22,348 nt of DNA, taken from positions 1-22,348 of the forward strand of contig CAYVWB010000070.1 in assembly GCA_964455395.1 (NCBI GenBank), in the 5' to 3' direction. This document shows, piece by piece, positions 7,240 through 15,689 of the stretch; the first letter of the stretch is position 1; every line of letters begins with the position of its first letter. The position numbers were made by a program, and so were the translations under genes. The notes below the pieces were generated by a model. That model had not been told where the DNA came from. It saw only the letters and a program-made list of their open reading frames with translations, and did not search any database. Source of the DNA: CAYVWB01 sp964455395. Lineage in GTDB: Bacteria; Desulfobacterota; Desulfovibrionia; Desulfovibrionales; Desulfovibrionaceae.

Positions 7240-7535
7240 TGCGCCTGGGCCTGCCCGAACACACCATCAGCTTTATTGTTGACGTATTGACGCTCTACCC
7301 TGCGGTCGAGCGCGCAGTGGTCTACGGTTCTCGGGCCAAAGGCTGTCATACGCCTGGTTCGGATATCGATTTGTGTCTCTTTTGGAGCACCATTACTGCG
7401 GCAGTTCGTAACGCTATTGTGTAGGATCTTGATGAGCTCAACTTGCCCTACACCATTGACGTGACCGTGTTCGACCACCTGACGCATGAAGCGTTGCGGG
7501 AGCATATCAAGCGGGTGGGGGTGGAAATTTATTAG
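7239..7535 (+). pseudogene. mntA: MntA-like nucleotidyltransferase antitoxin interrupted by an in-frame amber codon
   Basis: The frame encodes a minimal nucleotidyltransferase, the antitoxin partner of HepT. The GSX10DXD motif is complete (Gly30-Ser31, then SDIDL with Asp42 and Asp44). At codon 62 (7422-7424) there is TAG. Reading on in the same frame gives DLDELNLPYTIDVTVF and ends with EHIKRVGVEIY and a stop at 7533-7535, which is the normal family C-terminus at normal length (98 codons). The third catalytic aspartate, in TIDV, lies after the amber codon. The protein made without readthrough would be 61 residues and probably inactive. This is either a true nonsense mutation or a base error in draft sequence; a lone base substitution explains it, with no frameshift. 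Confidence 0.85.
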
Positions 7536-7582
7536 TGAAGGTTGAGCATGCTTCTACAAGAACATTTTGAGGTGGTTGTGTG

Positions 7583-7610
7583 TTGCCTTGTTGTATGAGA
7601 TTTTTATTAT
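7583..7610 (+). promoter_or_regulatory. Candidate sigma-70 promoter for the RES gene
   Basis: TTGCCT (7583-7588) and TATTAT (7605-7610) are 16 bases apart in an AT-rich stretch directly before the RES gene. They match the consensus at 4/6 and 5/6 positions. The start codon is 28 bases after the -10 element. Confidence 0.35.
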
Positions 7611-7637
7611 TACTTTCAAATGTAGCAAGAAGAATTT

Positions 7638-8822
7638 ATGGGAAGAGCGAAACAGAGGTTTTTAGAATTAGAAGCACGCGGCTTCGGTGAAGTGCCGGAG
7701 AAGTATGTCTGCGAGTACTGCTTCAAGGACGATGGGCTGACGCATTATATTCGCAATCATGGCGCAGAGGGGCAGTGTTCGTATTGTTATGGTGATGAAA
7801 ACACCGACCAAGTTGTTTCTTTGGAAAATATACTTGTCCACATAATGCAATCACTCCGTTATGAAGAATGGTACGATCCAGCTGACTCCGGGACGCCCTA
7901 TGAAACGCGGGAAGGCGGCTGGCTTGTGGATCAATATGAGATTGACGATATAATCATACATGGGAATTATCCGATCGAATGCGAGCATGATGGTTTACAA
8001 GATGATATTATGGAGTCTATTGGGCACATAGTTTTGCTTCCGTTCTTCTCCATGCCGGACCCTTTGGAAGGCTACATGATTGCATGGGACGATTTCTGTA
8101 GGAGGGTTAAGTACGAGGCGCAGAGTAATGGGGACAATGAACAGGCGCTGGATGATCCCACAAGCATCCTGGACACTATCGCACACTTTGTGAATGGAAT
8201 CGGACTCGTGCGCACGTTTCCCACTGGAACGCCTCTTGTTCGTGTCGCCCTGGAAGATACGGAGAAACATTCGGATGTGGGCAGGCTTGCTTCACCGCCA
8301 CGACACAAAGCGAAATACTCCAACCGTATGAGCCCCGCCGGCATTCCCATGTTTTACGGCGCAGAAGACGAGGATACTGCTATTGCCGAAACCATGAGAG
8401 CTGATCGCCCTACCGCAATGGCGAGTATCGCCACCTTCGAAACGCTTGAAGATTTTCACATCCTCGATTTGGTGGATCTTCCACCATTGCCGAGCATCTA
8501 TCATGAAGATGAAGGAGGATGGCGTACGCCACTGAGGTTCTTGCAAGACTTTTCAGAGGACATAGCCAAGCCTATCGTGAAGGACGGCAGGGAGCACATA
8601 GAGTACGTGCCTACACAAATCGTCACTGAATACTTCAAGTTGCTTCATCTCAGCGACGGTATGAAGATAGATGGCATACGCTACAGAAGCGCACAACATG
8701 ACGGCGGGATTTGTTACGTGCTCTTTGTGGAGAATGAGGAGTGCGTTGACGGGAGACTAGACGCGTCAGCAAAGGGCGGTGCGAAGCTTTCTTTGGTCAA
8801 TGTGGCGCATAAGCAATTTTGA
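7638..8822 (+). CDS. RES-domain protein with HEPN-associated zinc-ribbon N-terminus (probable NAD+-degrading effector)
   Basis: A 394-residue two-part protein. The N-terminus carries CX2C-X18-CX2C (Cys25, Cys28, Cys47, Cys50; YVCEYC and GQCSYC), as in the HEPN_RES N-terminal domain class. The rest of the first half is acidic and helical. From about residue 190 there is a RES domain: LVRVALEDTE (Arg202), SPAGIPMFYGA, AIAETM (Glu251) and RYRSAQHDGG (Ser351), the R-E-S residues that name the family. RES toxins such as MbcT degrade NAD+. Usual RES toxins are paired with an Xre/Xre-MbcA antitoxin gene; none is next to this one, which agrees with a self-contained, triggered effector. No strong ribosome site precedes the ATG. 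GC content is lower than in the flanking genes. Placement beside the type I restriction locus suggests a defence role (inference). Confidence 0.82.
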   Translation: MGRAKQRFLELEARGFGEVPEKYVCEYCFKDDGLTHYIRNHGAEGQCSYCYGDENTDQVVSLENILVHIMQSLRYEEWYDPADSGTPYETREGGWLVDQYEIDDIIIHGNYPIECEHDGLQDDIMESIGHIVLLPFFSMPDPLEGYMIAWDDFCRRVKYEAQSNGDNEQALDDPTSILDTIAHFVNGIGLVRTFPTGTPLVRVALEDTEKHSDVGRLASPPRHKAKYSNRMSPAGIPMFYGAEDEDTAIAETMRADRPTAMASIATFETLEDFHILDLVDLPPLPSIYHEDEGGWRTPLRFLQDFSEDIAKPIVKDGREHIEYVPTQIVTEYFKLLHLSDGMKIDGIRYRSAQHDGGICYVLFVENEECVDGRLDASAKGGAKLSLVNVAHKQF

Positions 8823-9057
8823 AACGGTATCGGATGGGTAGGCGTGTTGCGGGCCAGCTGAGGGAGTCGCTATGGACAGCTGCCCCAATGCCTTGTCTCG
8901 CCTTCGTGCGCCTGATACGACGCATTAGCCAAACATGGTTTCGCCCAGTCCGTTTCCCCTTGTGCAAGCCACTTCCGCTGTCGCCGAAAGGGTGGACAGC
9001 CTGAAGAACGAGAGTCACGTATACATCGACGCCTACTGCGCTGAGTTGAGAACGCCC

Positions 9058-11088
9058 ATGTCCCCCGAAACCCATTCCCAGCTCGCCAACTTCATTTGGT
9101 CCATCTGCAATCTGCTGCGCGGGCCGTACAAGCGGAACGAATACCGTAAAGTCATTCTACCGCTGACGGTGCTCAGACGTTTCGATTCCCTCCTCGCCCC
9201 CACGAAGAAAGCGACGCTGGCCGAATACGCCACGTTGGAAGACAAGCCGGAACGCATTATCAACGCGAGACTCTGCGCTACAACCGGCGAGGATTTCTAC
9301 AACGTCTCTCGCCTCGACTTCGCCACGCTGTTGGATGATCCCAACAACATCGCGCCCAATCTCACCAGCTACATCAATGCCTACTCGGCCAACGTTCGCG
9401 AGATCATGGAGCGTTTCAAATTCGCCGACCAAGTCGAGCGGATGCATGACAAGAACCTGCTGTATGAAGTCATCAAGGCGTTCAACAACACGGATCTCAG
9501 TCCCGAACGCGTGGACAACATGCAGATGGGCTATGTGTTTGAAGAGCTGATCCGCATTGGCGCGGAGCAATCCAACGAAGAAGCGGGCGAACACTTCACC
9601 CCACGCGAGGTCATCAAGCTCATGGTCAACCTCCTGCTGATGGAGGAACACGACATAGGCACAAGCCACATCGTCAAGACCATCTACGACCCCGCGTGCG
9701 GCACCGGCGGCATGCTTTCCACCGCCGAGGCGTACATCCGCGAGCTGAACCGCGAGGCCGATCCCCATCTGTTCGGCCAGGACTGGAACGACGAATCCTA
9801 CGCCGTCTGCAAATCGGACATGCTCATCAAAGGCGAGAATTCGGACAACATCAAACAGGGCGACACATTCAGCCAGGACCACTTCCAAGATGTGACCTTT
9901 GACTACATGCTGGCCAACCCGCCCTTTGGCGTCTCCTGGAAGCAGCAGGAACGGTTCATCCGCGCCGAGCACGAGAACCAGGGCTACGACGGCCGCTTCG
10001 GCGCGGGCCTGCCGCGCATCAATGACGGCGCATTGCTCTTCCTCCAGCACATGATTTCCAAGATGCGACGGCCCGAGGAGGGCGGCTCGCGCATCGCCAT
10101 CGTCTTCAACGGTTCGCCCCTCTTCACCGGGGACGCCGGTAGCGGCGAGTCCGAGATTCGCCGGTGGATCATCGAAAACGACTGGCTCGAAGCCATCGTG
10201 GCGTTGCCGGATCAGCTTTTCTATAATACTGGCATCTTTACGTATGTTTGGATTCTCACGAATCGTAAGTCGTCCCGCCGCAAGGGCAAGATCCAGCTCA
10301 TCGACGCGCGGCGGCATTTCGTCAAGATGCGCAAAAGCCTCGGCAACAAGCGCCATGAGATCGCTGGCGGCAACGGCGAACGTCCCGACCAGATCGCCGA
10401 GATCTGCCGCCTCTACGGCGACTTTGCTGAGGGCGAGCGCTCCAAGGTTTTCGATAACGAAGACTTTGGCTACCACAAGATCACGGTGGAACGCCCGCTG
10501 CGCCTCAACTTCCAGGCCTCCCGCGACCGCCTGGACCGCCTGGACCACGACAAGGCGTTCCGGAACCTAGCCAGCAGCAAAAAGAAAGACCCCGTGGCAA
10601 AAGCGCGAGAAATCCAGGAAGGAGAAGCGCGGCAGCATGCCATCAAGGGCATACTTGCGAAGCTGGATCGGGAGACGGTGTACAAAGACCGCGCCGTCTT
10701 CCTGAAAGCCCTGCGGGCGTTGTGCAAACGCGAGGGCGTCCGCCTGGCGCCGGCGGAAATGAAGATCATCCTCTCGGCGCTGGGCGAACGCGACGATGCC
10801 GCCGAGATATGCCGGAGCAAGAACGGCGAGGCCGAGCCGGACAGCTCCTTGCGCGACACCGAGATCGTGCCGCTGAAAGAGTCCATTGACGAATACTTCG
10901 CGCGCGAGGTTCTGCCCCATGTCCCGGACGCCTGGATAGACGCGAGCAAGACCAAGGTGGGGTATGAAATCCCCCTCACCCGCCACTTCTACACGTACAC
11001 GCCGCCACGCCCCCTGGCCGAGATAGAAGCCGAAATCAAGGCGCTGGAACGCGAGATCGTCGCCATGATCGGGGAGGTATCACAATGA
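9058..11088 (+). CDS. hsdM: Type I restriction-modification system, DNA adenine methyltransferase subunit HsdM
   Basis: The modification subunit, which forms M2S1 with HsdS and methylates adenine in the target site. The N-terminal HsdM domain is clear (LANFIWSICNLLRGPYKR, VILPLTVLRRFDS). SAM-binding motif I is DPACGTGGM (Asp211) and catalytic motif IV is NPPFG (Asn287). I chose the ATG at 9058 because family members begin near this point. An in-frame ATG at 8935 would add 41 residues with no family resemblance and no ribosome site. The length of 676 residues is on the long side for HsdM. It is due to a C-terminal extension (about residues 500-676), with a charged helical segment near the end, that likely contacts HsdS. 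The stop overlaps the next start as ATGA. Confidence 0.94.
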   Translation: MSPETHSQLANFIWSICNLLRGPYKRNEYRKVILPLTVLRRFDSLLAPTKKATLAEYATLEDKPERIINARLCATTGEDFYNVSRLDFATLLDDPNNIAPNLTSYINAYSANVREIMERFKFADQVERMHDKNLLYEVIKAFNNTDLSPERVDNMQMGYVFEELIRIGAEQSNEEAGEHFTPREVIKLMVNLLLMEEHDIGTSHIVKTIYDPACGTGGMLSTAEAYIRELNREADPHLFGQDWNDESYAVCKSDMLIKGENSDNIKQGDTFSQDHFQDVTFDYMLANPPFGVSWKQQERFIRAEHENQGYDGRFGAGLPRINDGALLFLQHMISKMRRPEEGGSRIAIVFNGSPLFTGDAGSGESEIRRWIIENDWLEAIVALPDQLFYNTGIFTYVWILTNRKSSRRKGKIQLIDARRHFVKMRKSLGNKRHEIAGGNGERPDQIAEICRLYGDFAEGERSKVFDNEDFGYHKITVERPLRLNFQASRDRLDRLDHDKAFRNLASSKKKDPVAKAREIQEGEARQHAIKGILAKLDRETVYKDRAVFLKALRALCKREGVRLAPAEMKIILSALGERDDAAEICRSKNGEAEPDSSLRDTEIVPLKESIDEYFAREVLPHVPDAWIDASKTKVGYEIPLTRHFYTYTPPRPLAEIEAEIKALEREIVAMIGEVSQ

Positions 11089-12101
11089 GCACGGATTCAA
11101 AAAATCTCACGGACTCCAGCATTGAACGCCAGAACGTCTTGAATAATCCCTACGCCATGCAGAGGTTGCAGACGCACTTGGGGTTCGTTGGCATCACTTG
11201 GCAGGGCGAGCCGGTCTTCATCAAGCAGCAGGTGGCCGACCTCTTGGACGTGGATGCGCGGACCATCGATCGCTACCTCTCAAGCCACGAAGAAGAATTG
11301 ACGCGTAATGGCTATGTGGTGCTTCGCGGCAAAAGCCTGCGCGATTTCAAAGAGTTAGTCGAACTGAACGACATCAATGTCGCTCAGAAGGCTCAATCGC
11401 TTGGAATCTTTACATTTCGCACGGTCCTTAACTTGGCCATGCTGCTGACGGAGAGCGAACGAGCCCGCGCCATCCGCACAAAAATACTGGACATCGTCAT
11501 CGACACCATCGCCGCCAAAGCGGGCGGCGCAACCAAGTACATCAACCAGCGCGACGAAGACTACCTCCCCGCCGCGTTTCAAGAAGAGAACTACCGCAAG
11601 CAGTTCACGGACGCCCTGGACAAGCACATTGCGGCGTCGAAGTGGAAATACGGCAAGTATACGAATCTCGTCTACGAAAGCATCTTCCTGGAGAACGCCA
11701 AGGAATACAGGGACATCCTGAAGTTGGCGGCCAAGGACAAAGTCCGGGATACGCTCTACGCCGAGGTGCTGGATCTCGTTGCGAGCTTCGAAGCCGGCCT
11801 GGCGTACGAATTGGCTCAAGCAGCCGAGGCGTTGGGCAGGCCGCTCAGTGCCGCCGAGGCGGACCGACTGTTCCAAGATTTCTCGGAGCACCCCAGAAAC
11901 ACGCCGCTGATCAACCAGGCGCGCACCAAGATGGCCAGCCGCGACCTGTGCTTCCGCGACGCCCTCCACCACAAGCTTGAGACCTACATCCAGAGCGTGC
12001 CCGAATCGGACTTCGAACGCTTCTTGGGAGAGAAGAGCAAGGACTTGCAGGACCGCATCGAAGAAAACCTCGACGTCTTCAAGCGGCTGAAGGACAGATA
12101 G
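11085..12101 (+). CDS. RhuM-like DNA-binding protein of the type I R-M operon
   Basis: A 338-residue protein resembling the RhuM/antirepressor-like proteins found inside type I restriction operons. The N-terminal third has a helix-turn-helix-like block (VFIKQQVADLLDVDARTIDR, about residues 45-64) followed by ELTRNGYVVLRGKSLRDF. The remainder is mainly helical and charged, ending EENLDVFKRLKDR. No catalytic motif was recognised. It starts inside the hsdM stop (ATGA) with GGGGAGG seven bases upstream and is followed three bases later by a Doc toxin gene, so it is strictly co-expressed with hsdM. A role as antitoxin or regulator of the Doc protein is plausible from pairing in other genomes, but the biochemical function is not known to me. 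Confidence 0.72.
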   Translation: MSTDSKNLTDSSIERQNVLNNPYAMQRLQTHLGFVGITWQGEPVFIKQQVADLLDVDARTIDRYLSSHEEELTRNGYVVLRGKSLRDFKELVELNDINVAQKAQSLGIFTFRTVLNLAMLLTESERARAIRTKILDIVIDTIAAKAGGATKYINQRDEDYLPAAFQEENYRKQFTDALDKHIAASKWKYGKYTNLVYESIFLENAKEYRDILKLAAKDKVRDTLYAEVLDLVASFEAGLAYELAQAAEALGRPLSAAEADRLFQDFSEHPRNTPLINQARTKMASRDLCFRDALHHKLETYIQSVPESDFERFLGEKSKDLQDRIEENLDVFKRLKDR

Positions 12102-12104
12102 CCC

Positions 12105-12629
12105 ATGAAGACGTTCTATTTCGATGCGCAACACGCCATCGACGTGCAAGGCGCCATCATCGAGAAATCCGGCGGCAAGCCCGGCGTCAAGGACCGTGGC
12201 CGGCTGGATAGCGTCCTGCATCACATCCAAAACGACGACTATTACCCCGAGTTTCTGGACAAGCTCACCCACCTCTGTTTCGCGGTCAACAAGTTCCACG
12301 CCTTCAACGACGGCAACAAGCGCGCCAGCTTGGCCCTGGGCGCGTTTTTCCTGCTCATCAACGGCTATGACCACTGCGTGGGCCAGTTCATGCGGGAGAT
12401 GGAAAACATCGTGGTCTGGGTGGCGGATGGCCTCATCGAGAAAGCGCTCTTGCGGGAGATCATCCAGGACATCGTCATGCAGGAAGCGCGCGAGGAAGTG
12501 CGCTTGGCCATCATCCACGCGGTGCAACCCCATCCCCCTGGCGATGAGGCCGCCCAGGCCGACGCCCACGCCGACGCCCACGCCGACGCCCAGGACGCCG
12601 CTGAGGACGCCGCAGGGGGCGCGTCATGA
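12105..12629 (+). CDS. doc: Doc-type Fic-fold toxin (death-on-curing family)
   Basis: A Fic/Doc superfamily protein of 174 residues. The motif HAFNDGNKRAS (His65, Phe67, Asp69, Asn71, Lys72, Arg73) is of the Doc type. Doc of phage P1 phosphorylates EF-Tu and blocks translation. The flanking helix (LGAFFLLINGYD) also fits Doc. There is no short Phd-like antitoxin gene directly upstream; the preceding RhuM-like gene occupies that place. The last 30 residues are an unusual Ala/Asp/His-rich tail made by a 12-base DNA repeat and are not part of the Fic fold. The last four bases overlap the hsdS start (ATGA), so the toxin gene is locked within the restriction operon. Confidence 0.87.
   Translation: MKTFYFDAQHAIDVQGAIIEKSGGKPGVKDRGRLDSVLHHIQNDDYYPEFLDKLTHLCFAVNKFHAFNDGNKRASLALGAFFLLINGYDHCVGQFMREMENIVVWVADGLIEKALLREIIQDIVMQEAREEVRLAIIHAVQPHPPGDEAAQADAHADAHADAQDAAEDAAGGAS
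12558..12593 (+). repeat. 12-base tandem repeat (GCCGACGCCCAC) in the doc 3' end
   Basis: Three tandem units (the last ends CAG instead of CAC) encode Ala-Asp-Ala-His repeats at the Doc C-terminus. Tandem units of 12 bases keep the frame, so copy number can vary by slippage without breaking the gene. Confidence 0.7.
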
Positions 12630-14029
12630 AGGCGGCCGGTCGCTACAAACCCTATCCCGCGTACAAGGACTCGGGCGTGGCATGGTTGGGGGATGTGCCG
12701 GAGGGGTGGGATATTACACGTCTGAAAAGATGTGGGCGGCTCGTTGGTGGAGCTGGGTTTCCGCCCGAAGAGCAAGGCCAGCCAGAAAACGAATTACCAT
12801 TTTACAAAGTCGGGGATCTTGTTTCGTCATCCGACGGGAAGCACATGCAACTGCCTATGAATACGGTTAGTTCTGAGTGTGCCATGAGCTTACGAGCGAC
12901 AATAATTCCCCAGGCATCGATCATTTACGCCAAGATCGGTGCTGCGTTGACACTCAACAGAAGGCGAATAACCAGCACGTCTTGCTGTATTGACAATAAC
13001 ATGACTGCCTTCCTTCCATTTCAAGGGCGTATTACGACTGCTTGGAGCTATTACTGGCTTAGCATTATTGATTTTAATGAATGCGTAAATCCTGGTGCAG
13101 TTCCATCTTTTAGTGAGGGGGATCAATCGATTTTACTAATTCTTTGCCCCCCCCTCCCCGAGCAAACCGCCATCGCCGCGTTCCTGGACCGCGAGACGGC
13201 CCGGCTGGACGCGCTCATCGCCAAGAAGAAGCGGCTCATCGAGCTGCTGGCGGAAAAACGCACCGCCGTCATCAGCCACGCCGTCACCAAGGGCCTCGAC
13301 CCCGCCGCCCCCATGAAGGACTCGGGCGTGGAGTGGCTGGGGGAGGTGCCGGCGCATTGGGATGTGAAGAGGCTTAAATTTCTTCTTCGGAATCCTCTCC
13401 AGTATGGGGCAAATGAGTCTGCAGAATTAGACGACCCAGATTTACCCAGGTATATCAGGATTACAGATGTGGCCGAAGATGGCAGCTTAAAAGACGAAAC
13501 CTTCCGGTCTCTCCCTGAAGAAACTGCAAAGCCTTACCTTCTTAAGGAAGGGGATGTCCTGTTGGCTAGAAGCGGTGCCACTGTTGGAAAATCTTTCATA
13601 TATAAAAGCAGTTGGGGTGTTGCTGCTTACGCTGGTTATTTGATCCGAGCCTCTTGCAACGAGGCTTCCTACTTAGCTGATTTTATGTATTTTTTTACAA
13701 GGACAAAGGCTTACTGGAGCTATATTAAGAGTGCGCTTATACAAGCGACAATCCAGAATGTCAGCGCAGAGAAGTACGCAAATCTTTGGCTTCCCGTACC
13801 GCCCATTCAAGAACAAGAAAGGATTGTATCCTTCTTGAATGACGAAACCGCACAAATTGATGGTCTGATCACCAAGAACCAAGCCGTCATCGCCAAGCTT
13901 CAGGAATACCGCACTGCGCTCATCACGGCCGCGGTGACGGGGAAGATCGACGTGCGGGCGGAGGCCCCGGTCCACGCCGGCGCACCGTCCCCGAGCCCCG
14001 CGCCGCCAGCGCCTCCACACCAGGGGTGA
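12626..14029 (+). CDS. hsdS: Type I restriction-modification system, specificity subunit HsdS
   Basis: The DNA-recognition subunit, 467 residues, with two tandem halves. Half one starts YKDSGVAWLGDVPEGW and half two MKDSGVEWLGEVPAHW. Each has a variable target-recognition domain (about residues 30-170 and 250-385) followed by a conserved helical spacer (PPLPEQTAIAAFLDRETARL and PPIQEQERIVSFLNDETAQI). Each TRD reads one half of a bipartite site, and the spacers set the distance between the halves. The TRD segments are visibly more AT-rich than the GC-rich conserved regions, as expected from domain exchange. The C-terminus ends in a Pro/Ala-rich tail. It overlaps doc by four bases and is the last gene of the tightly coupled hsdM group. 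The recognised DNA sequence cannot be deduced from the protein by eye. Confidence 0.94.
   Translation: MKAAGRYKPYPAYKDSGVAWLGDVPEGWDITRLKRCGRLVGGAGFPPEEQGQPENELPFYKVGDLVSSSDGKHMQLPMNTVSSECAMSLRATIIPQASIIYAKIGAALTLNRRRITSTSCCIDNNMTAFLPFQGRITTAWSYYWLSIIDFNECVNPGAVPSFSEGDQSILLILCPPLPEQTAIAAFLDRETARLDALIAKKKRLIELLAEKRTAVISHAVTKGLDPAAPMKDSGVEWLGEVPAHWDVKRLKFLLRNPLQYGANESAELDDPDLPRYIRITDVAEDGSLKDETFRSLPEETAKPYLLKEGDVLLARSGATVGKSFIYKSSWGVAAYAGYLIRASCNEASYLADFMYFFTRTKAYWSYIKSALIQATIQNVSAEKYANLWLPVPPIQEQERIVSFLNDETAQIDGLITKNQAVIAKLQEYRTALITAAVTGKIDVRAEAPVHAGAPSPSPAPPAPPHQG
12665..12680 (+). repeat. hsdS direct repeat, copy 1
   Basis: AAGGACTCGGGCGTGG is identical to the copy at 13316-13331, 651 bases (217 codons) away, within a longer imperfect repeat. 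Such repeats allow deletion or exchange of the first recognition domain in frame. Confidence 0.85.
13316..13331 (+). repeat. hsdS direct repeat, copy 2
   Basis: Second exact copy of the 16-base repeat at the start of the second half of HsdS; the similarity continues imperfectly for about 30 bases through the GGWLGEVP-like coding segment. Confidence 0.85.
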
Positions 14030-14126
14030 CGCCGCCCGCATGATGCGGTATCGTCTCTGCGAAGCCGGCATGTGTTTGGCTGCTATCCGCTTGTTACGAG
14101 CGGTGAATTAAATATGGAGGGGGCGA

Positions 14127-14492
14127 ATGAAGCGTGACATGGACCTCATCCGCGCGTTGCTGCTGCGGCTCGAAGAGCACCCCCACGGCAACGCGCCACG
14201 CGCCATAGAGGTGGATGGCTATGATGCTGATACCATCGGCTATCACTTTTTGATCATGGCGGAGGCCGGCTTGATCGTGGCGACGCCAATTAATGTGATG
14301 GGGCAAACCACGCCTATGGCGATTCCATCGCGGTTGACCTGGGCCGGACACGATTTCCTGGACGCCGCCAAAGACGACGAGCGATGGGGCAAGGCGAAAG
14401 CAGTCGTCGGCAAGCTGGGGGACGTTTCCTTCGATGTCCTCAAGAGCATTCTCACGGCGCTCGCCTCAGAACAGGCGAAGGGCTTCATGTAG
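14127..14492 (+). CDS. DUF2513 family protein
   Basis: A 121-residue protein with the DUF2513 pattern: MKRDMDLIRALLLRLEEH at the N-terminus, YHFLIMAEAGLI in the centre, and LTWAGHDFLDAAKDD followed by a helical C-terminus. The ATG is preceded by GGAGG (14116-14120, spacing 6), a strong site. The N-terminal half looks like a small winged helix, and proteins of this family are common in phages and mobile elements. Their function is not known to me. The gene stands 97 bases after hsdS. The 220 bases after it show no gene, only a T-rich stretch (about 14685-14697) before the next ribosome site. Confidence 0.85.
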   Translation: MKRDMDLIRALLLRLEEHPHGNAPRAIEVDGYDADTIGYHFLIMAEAGLIVATPINVMGQTTPMAIPSRLTWAGHDFLDAAKDDERWGKAKAVVGKLGDVSFDVLKSILTALASEQAKGFM

Positions 14493-14712
14493 ACCTATCC
14501 GGCGAGTCGACCAAATTCCGGAAGCGCCCTCTGTTCTAGTCATGACCCTTCACATAATACACACCATTCTGGGCGTAGCAGTTTGATTGACGGCTCATTG
14601 ACTGGACGTGTCCTTTTCATCTCAGCGCGTCATTCTCTGCAGCGTAAGGGCCTTTCGGAACGAGAAACTTCGGGAGCATCCATTTTTTCTTTTTTGACTC
14701 GAAGGAAAGTCC

Positions 14713-15678
14713 GTGAGCGATATCAAGCTATTCCGCATCGATGACGACGACGTCTCAGAGCTGGTCGGCCGTTCCCTGGCGCTGGAGAAATCCCTTCAGA
14801 CGCTCATGGAGCGCCACTTGGACGCGCTGCTCGGCGTGCGTTTTCTCGCCTCGGAGTACTCCACCGGCGCCAAGCACCGCGGCCGCATCGACACCCTGGG
14901 CGTGGATGAGAACGGCTGTCCCGTCATCATCGAGTACAAGCGCGCCACCAACGAAAACGTCATCAATCAAGGCCTGTTCTACCTCGATTGGCTCATGGAC
15001 CACCAAGGCGAGTTCGAACTCCTGGTGCTGAAGAGCTGCGGGAAAGAGACCGCCGACGCCATCGAGTGGTCCAGCCCGCGTTTGTTGTGCATCGCCGGGG
15101 ACTTCACTCGCTACGACGAACACGCCGTGCAGCAGATCAACCGCAACATCGAGCTGATCCGCTACCGCCACTTCCCGGACGGCTTTCTCATCCTGGAGAT
15201 GGTTAACGCCGTCTCCACGACATCACAGACCGCCACTGCCGGCGCGTCCTCGTCGGTGATATCCGTTGTCGGGAACGGTCATGGCGGCGGCGGGACGTCT
15301 CGCGAGCAGGCCAAGACGTACAAGACCGTCAGCGCGTATCTTGAGCAAGCCCCCGAAGAGATCAAGGACCTCTACCAAGCCGTGGAGGACTACCTCCTCA
15401 ACATGGGCGATGACGTCTCGAAGAAGGTGCTGAAGTACTACATCGCCTTCAAACGGTTGAAGAATTTCGCATGCGTTGAGCTGAAAATCCAGTTTGACCC
15501 CCGCGTGTTGATCTACGTGAAATGCCCGCCCACGCCCGAGAACGTCATCGACGGCTTCACTCGCGACGTCGCCTCCTTGGGGCACTTCGGCACGGGGGAT
15601 CTGGAAATCACCCTCCGCAGCAACGAGGACTTGGAACGCGCCAAGCCGTTCTTGGAACAGAGTTATCAGGGGAGTTAG
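14713..15678 (+). CDS. PD-(D/E)xK nuclease-like protein with DUF5655 C-terminal domain
   Basis: A 321-residue two-domain protein. The N-terminal half has a PD-(D/E)xK-type core: GRIDTLG (Asp60), then IIEYKR (Glu74-x-Lys76) and NQGL (Gln86), the usual order D, ExK, Q seen in restriction-like nucleases. A Gly/Ser/Thr-rich linker lies at about residues 175-200. The C-terminal half is DUF5655-like (ALKNF-type block KRLKNFACVELKIQFD, preceded by a conserved YYIAFK). The start is GTG, with AAGGAAAG upstream. It lies between hsdS and hsdR in the same orientation. Proteins of this kind are frequent near type I restriction genes; a nuclease or DNA-end-binding role in defence is inference from the motif. 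Confidence 0.82.
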   Translation: MSDIKLFRIDDDDVSELVGRSLALEKSLQTLMERHLDALLGVRFLASEYSTGAKHRGRIDTLGVDENGCPVIIEYKRATNENVINQGLFYLDWLMDHQGEFELLVLKSCGKETADAIEWSSPRLLCIAGDFTRYDEHAVQQINRNIELIRYRHFPDGFLILEMVNAVSTTSQTATAGASSSVISVVGNGHGGGGTSREQAKTYKTVSAYLEQAPEEIKDLYQAVEDYLLNMGDDVSKKVLKYYIAFKRLKNFACVELKIQFDPRVLIYVKCPPTPENVIDGFTRDVASLGHFGTGDLEITLRSNEDLERAKPFLEQSYQGS

Positions 15679-15682
15679 GAGG
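15677..15682 (+). promoter_or_regulatory. Strong ribosome site AGGAGG deciding the start of the broken gene
   Basis: AGGAGG overlaps the stop of the DUF5655 gene and is seven bases before the ATG at 15690. It shows that translation of the following gene is intended to begin there, upstream of the in-frame TGA at 15816. Confidence 0.8.
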
Positions 15683-15689
15683 AGCTGCC

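Noticed and set aside
7422..7424. Reading the TAG in mntA as pyrrolysine
   Set aside because: Pyrrolysine use is rare and restricted to few families; nothing in the context supports it. A nonsense mutation or base error is simpler.
8935..9057. Upstream start of hsdM at 8935
   Set aside because: No ribosome site and no HsdM-like sequence before residue 42 of that frame; the ATG at 9058 fits the family N-terminus. Not fully excluded.
9157..10548. Long minus-strand open frame across hsdM
   Set aside because: It is the mirror of a GC-rich, strongly conserved methyltransferase gene, with no family resemblance of its own.
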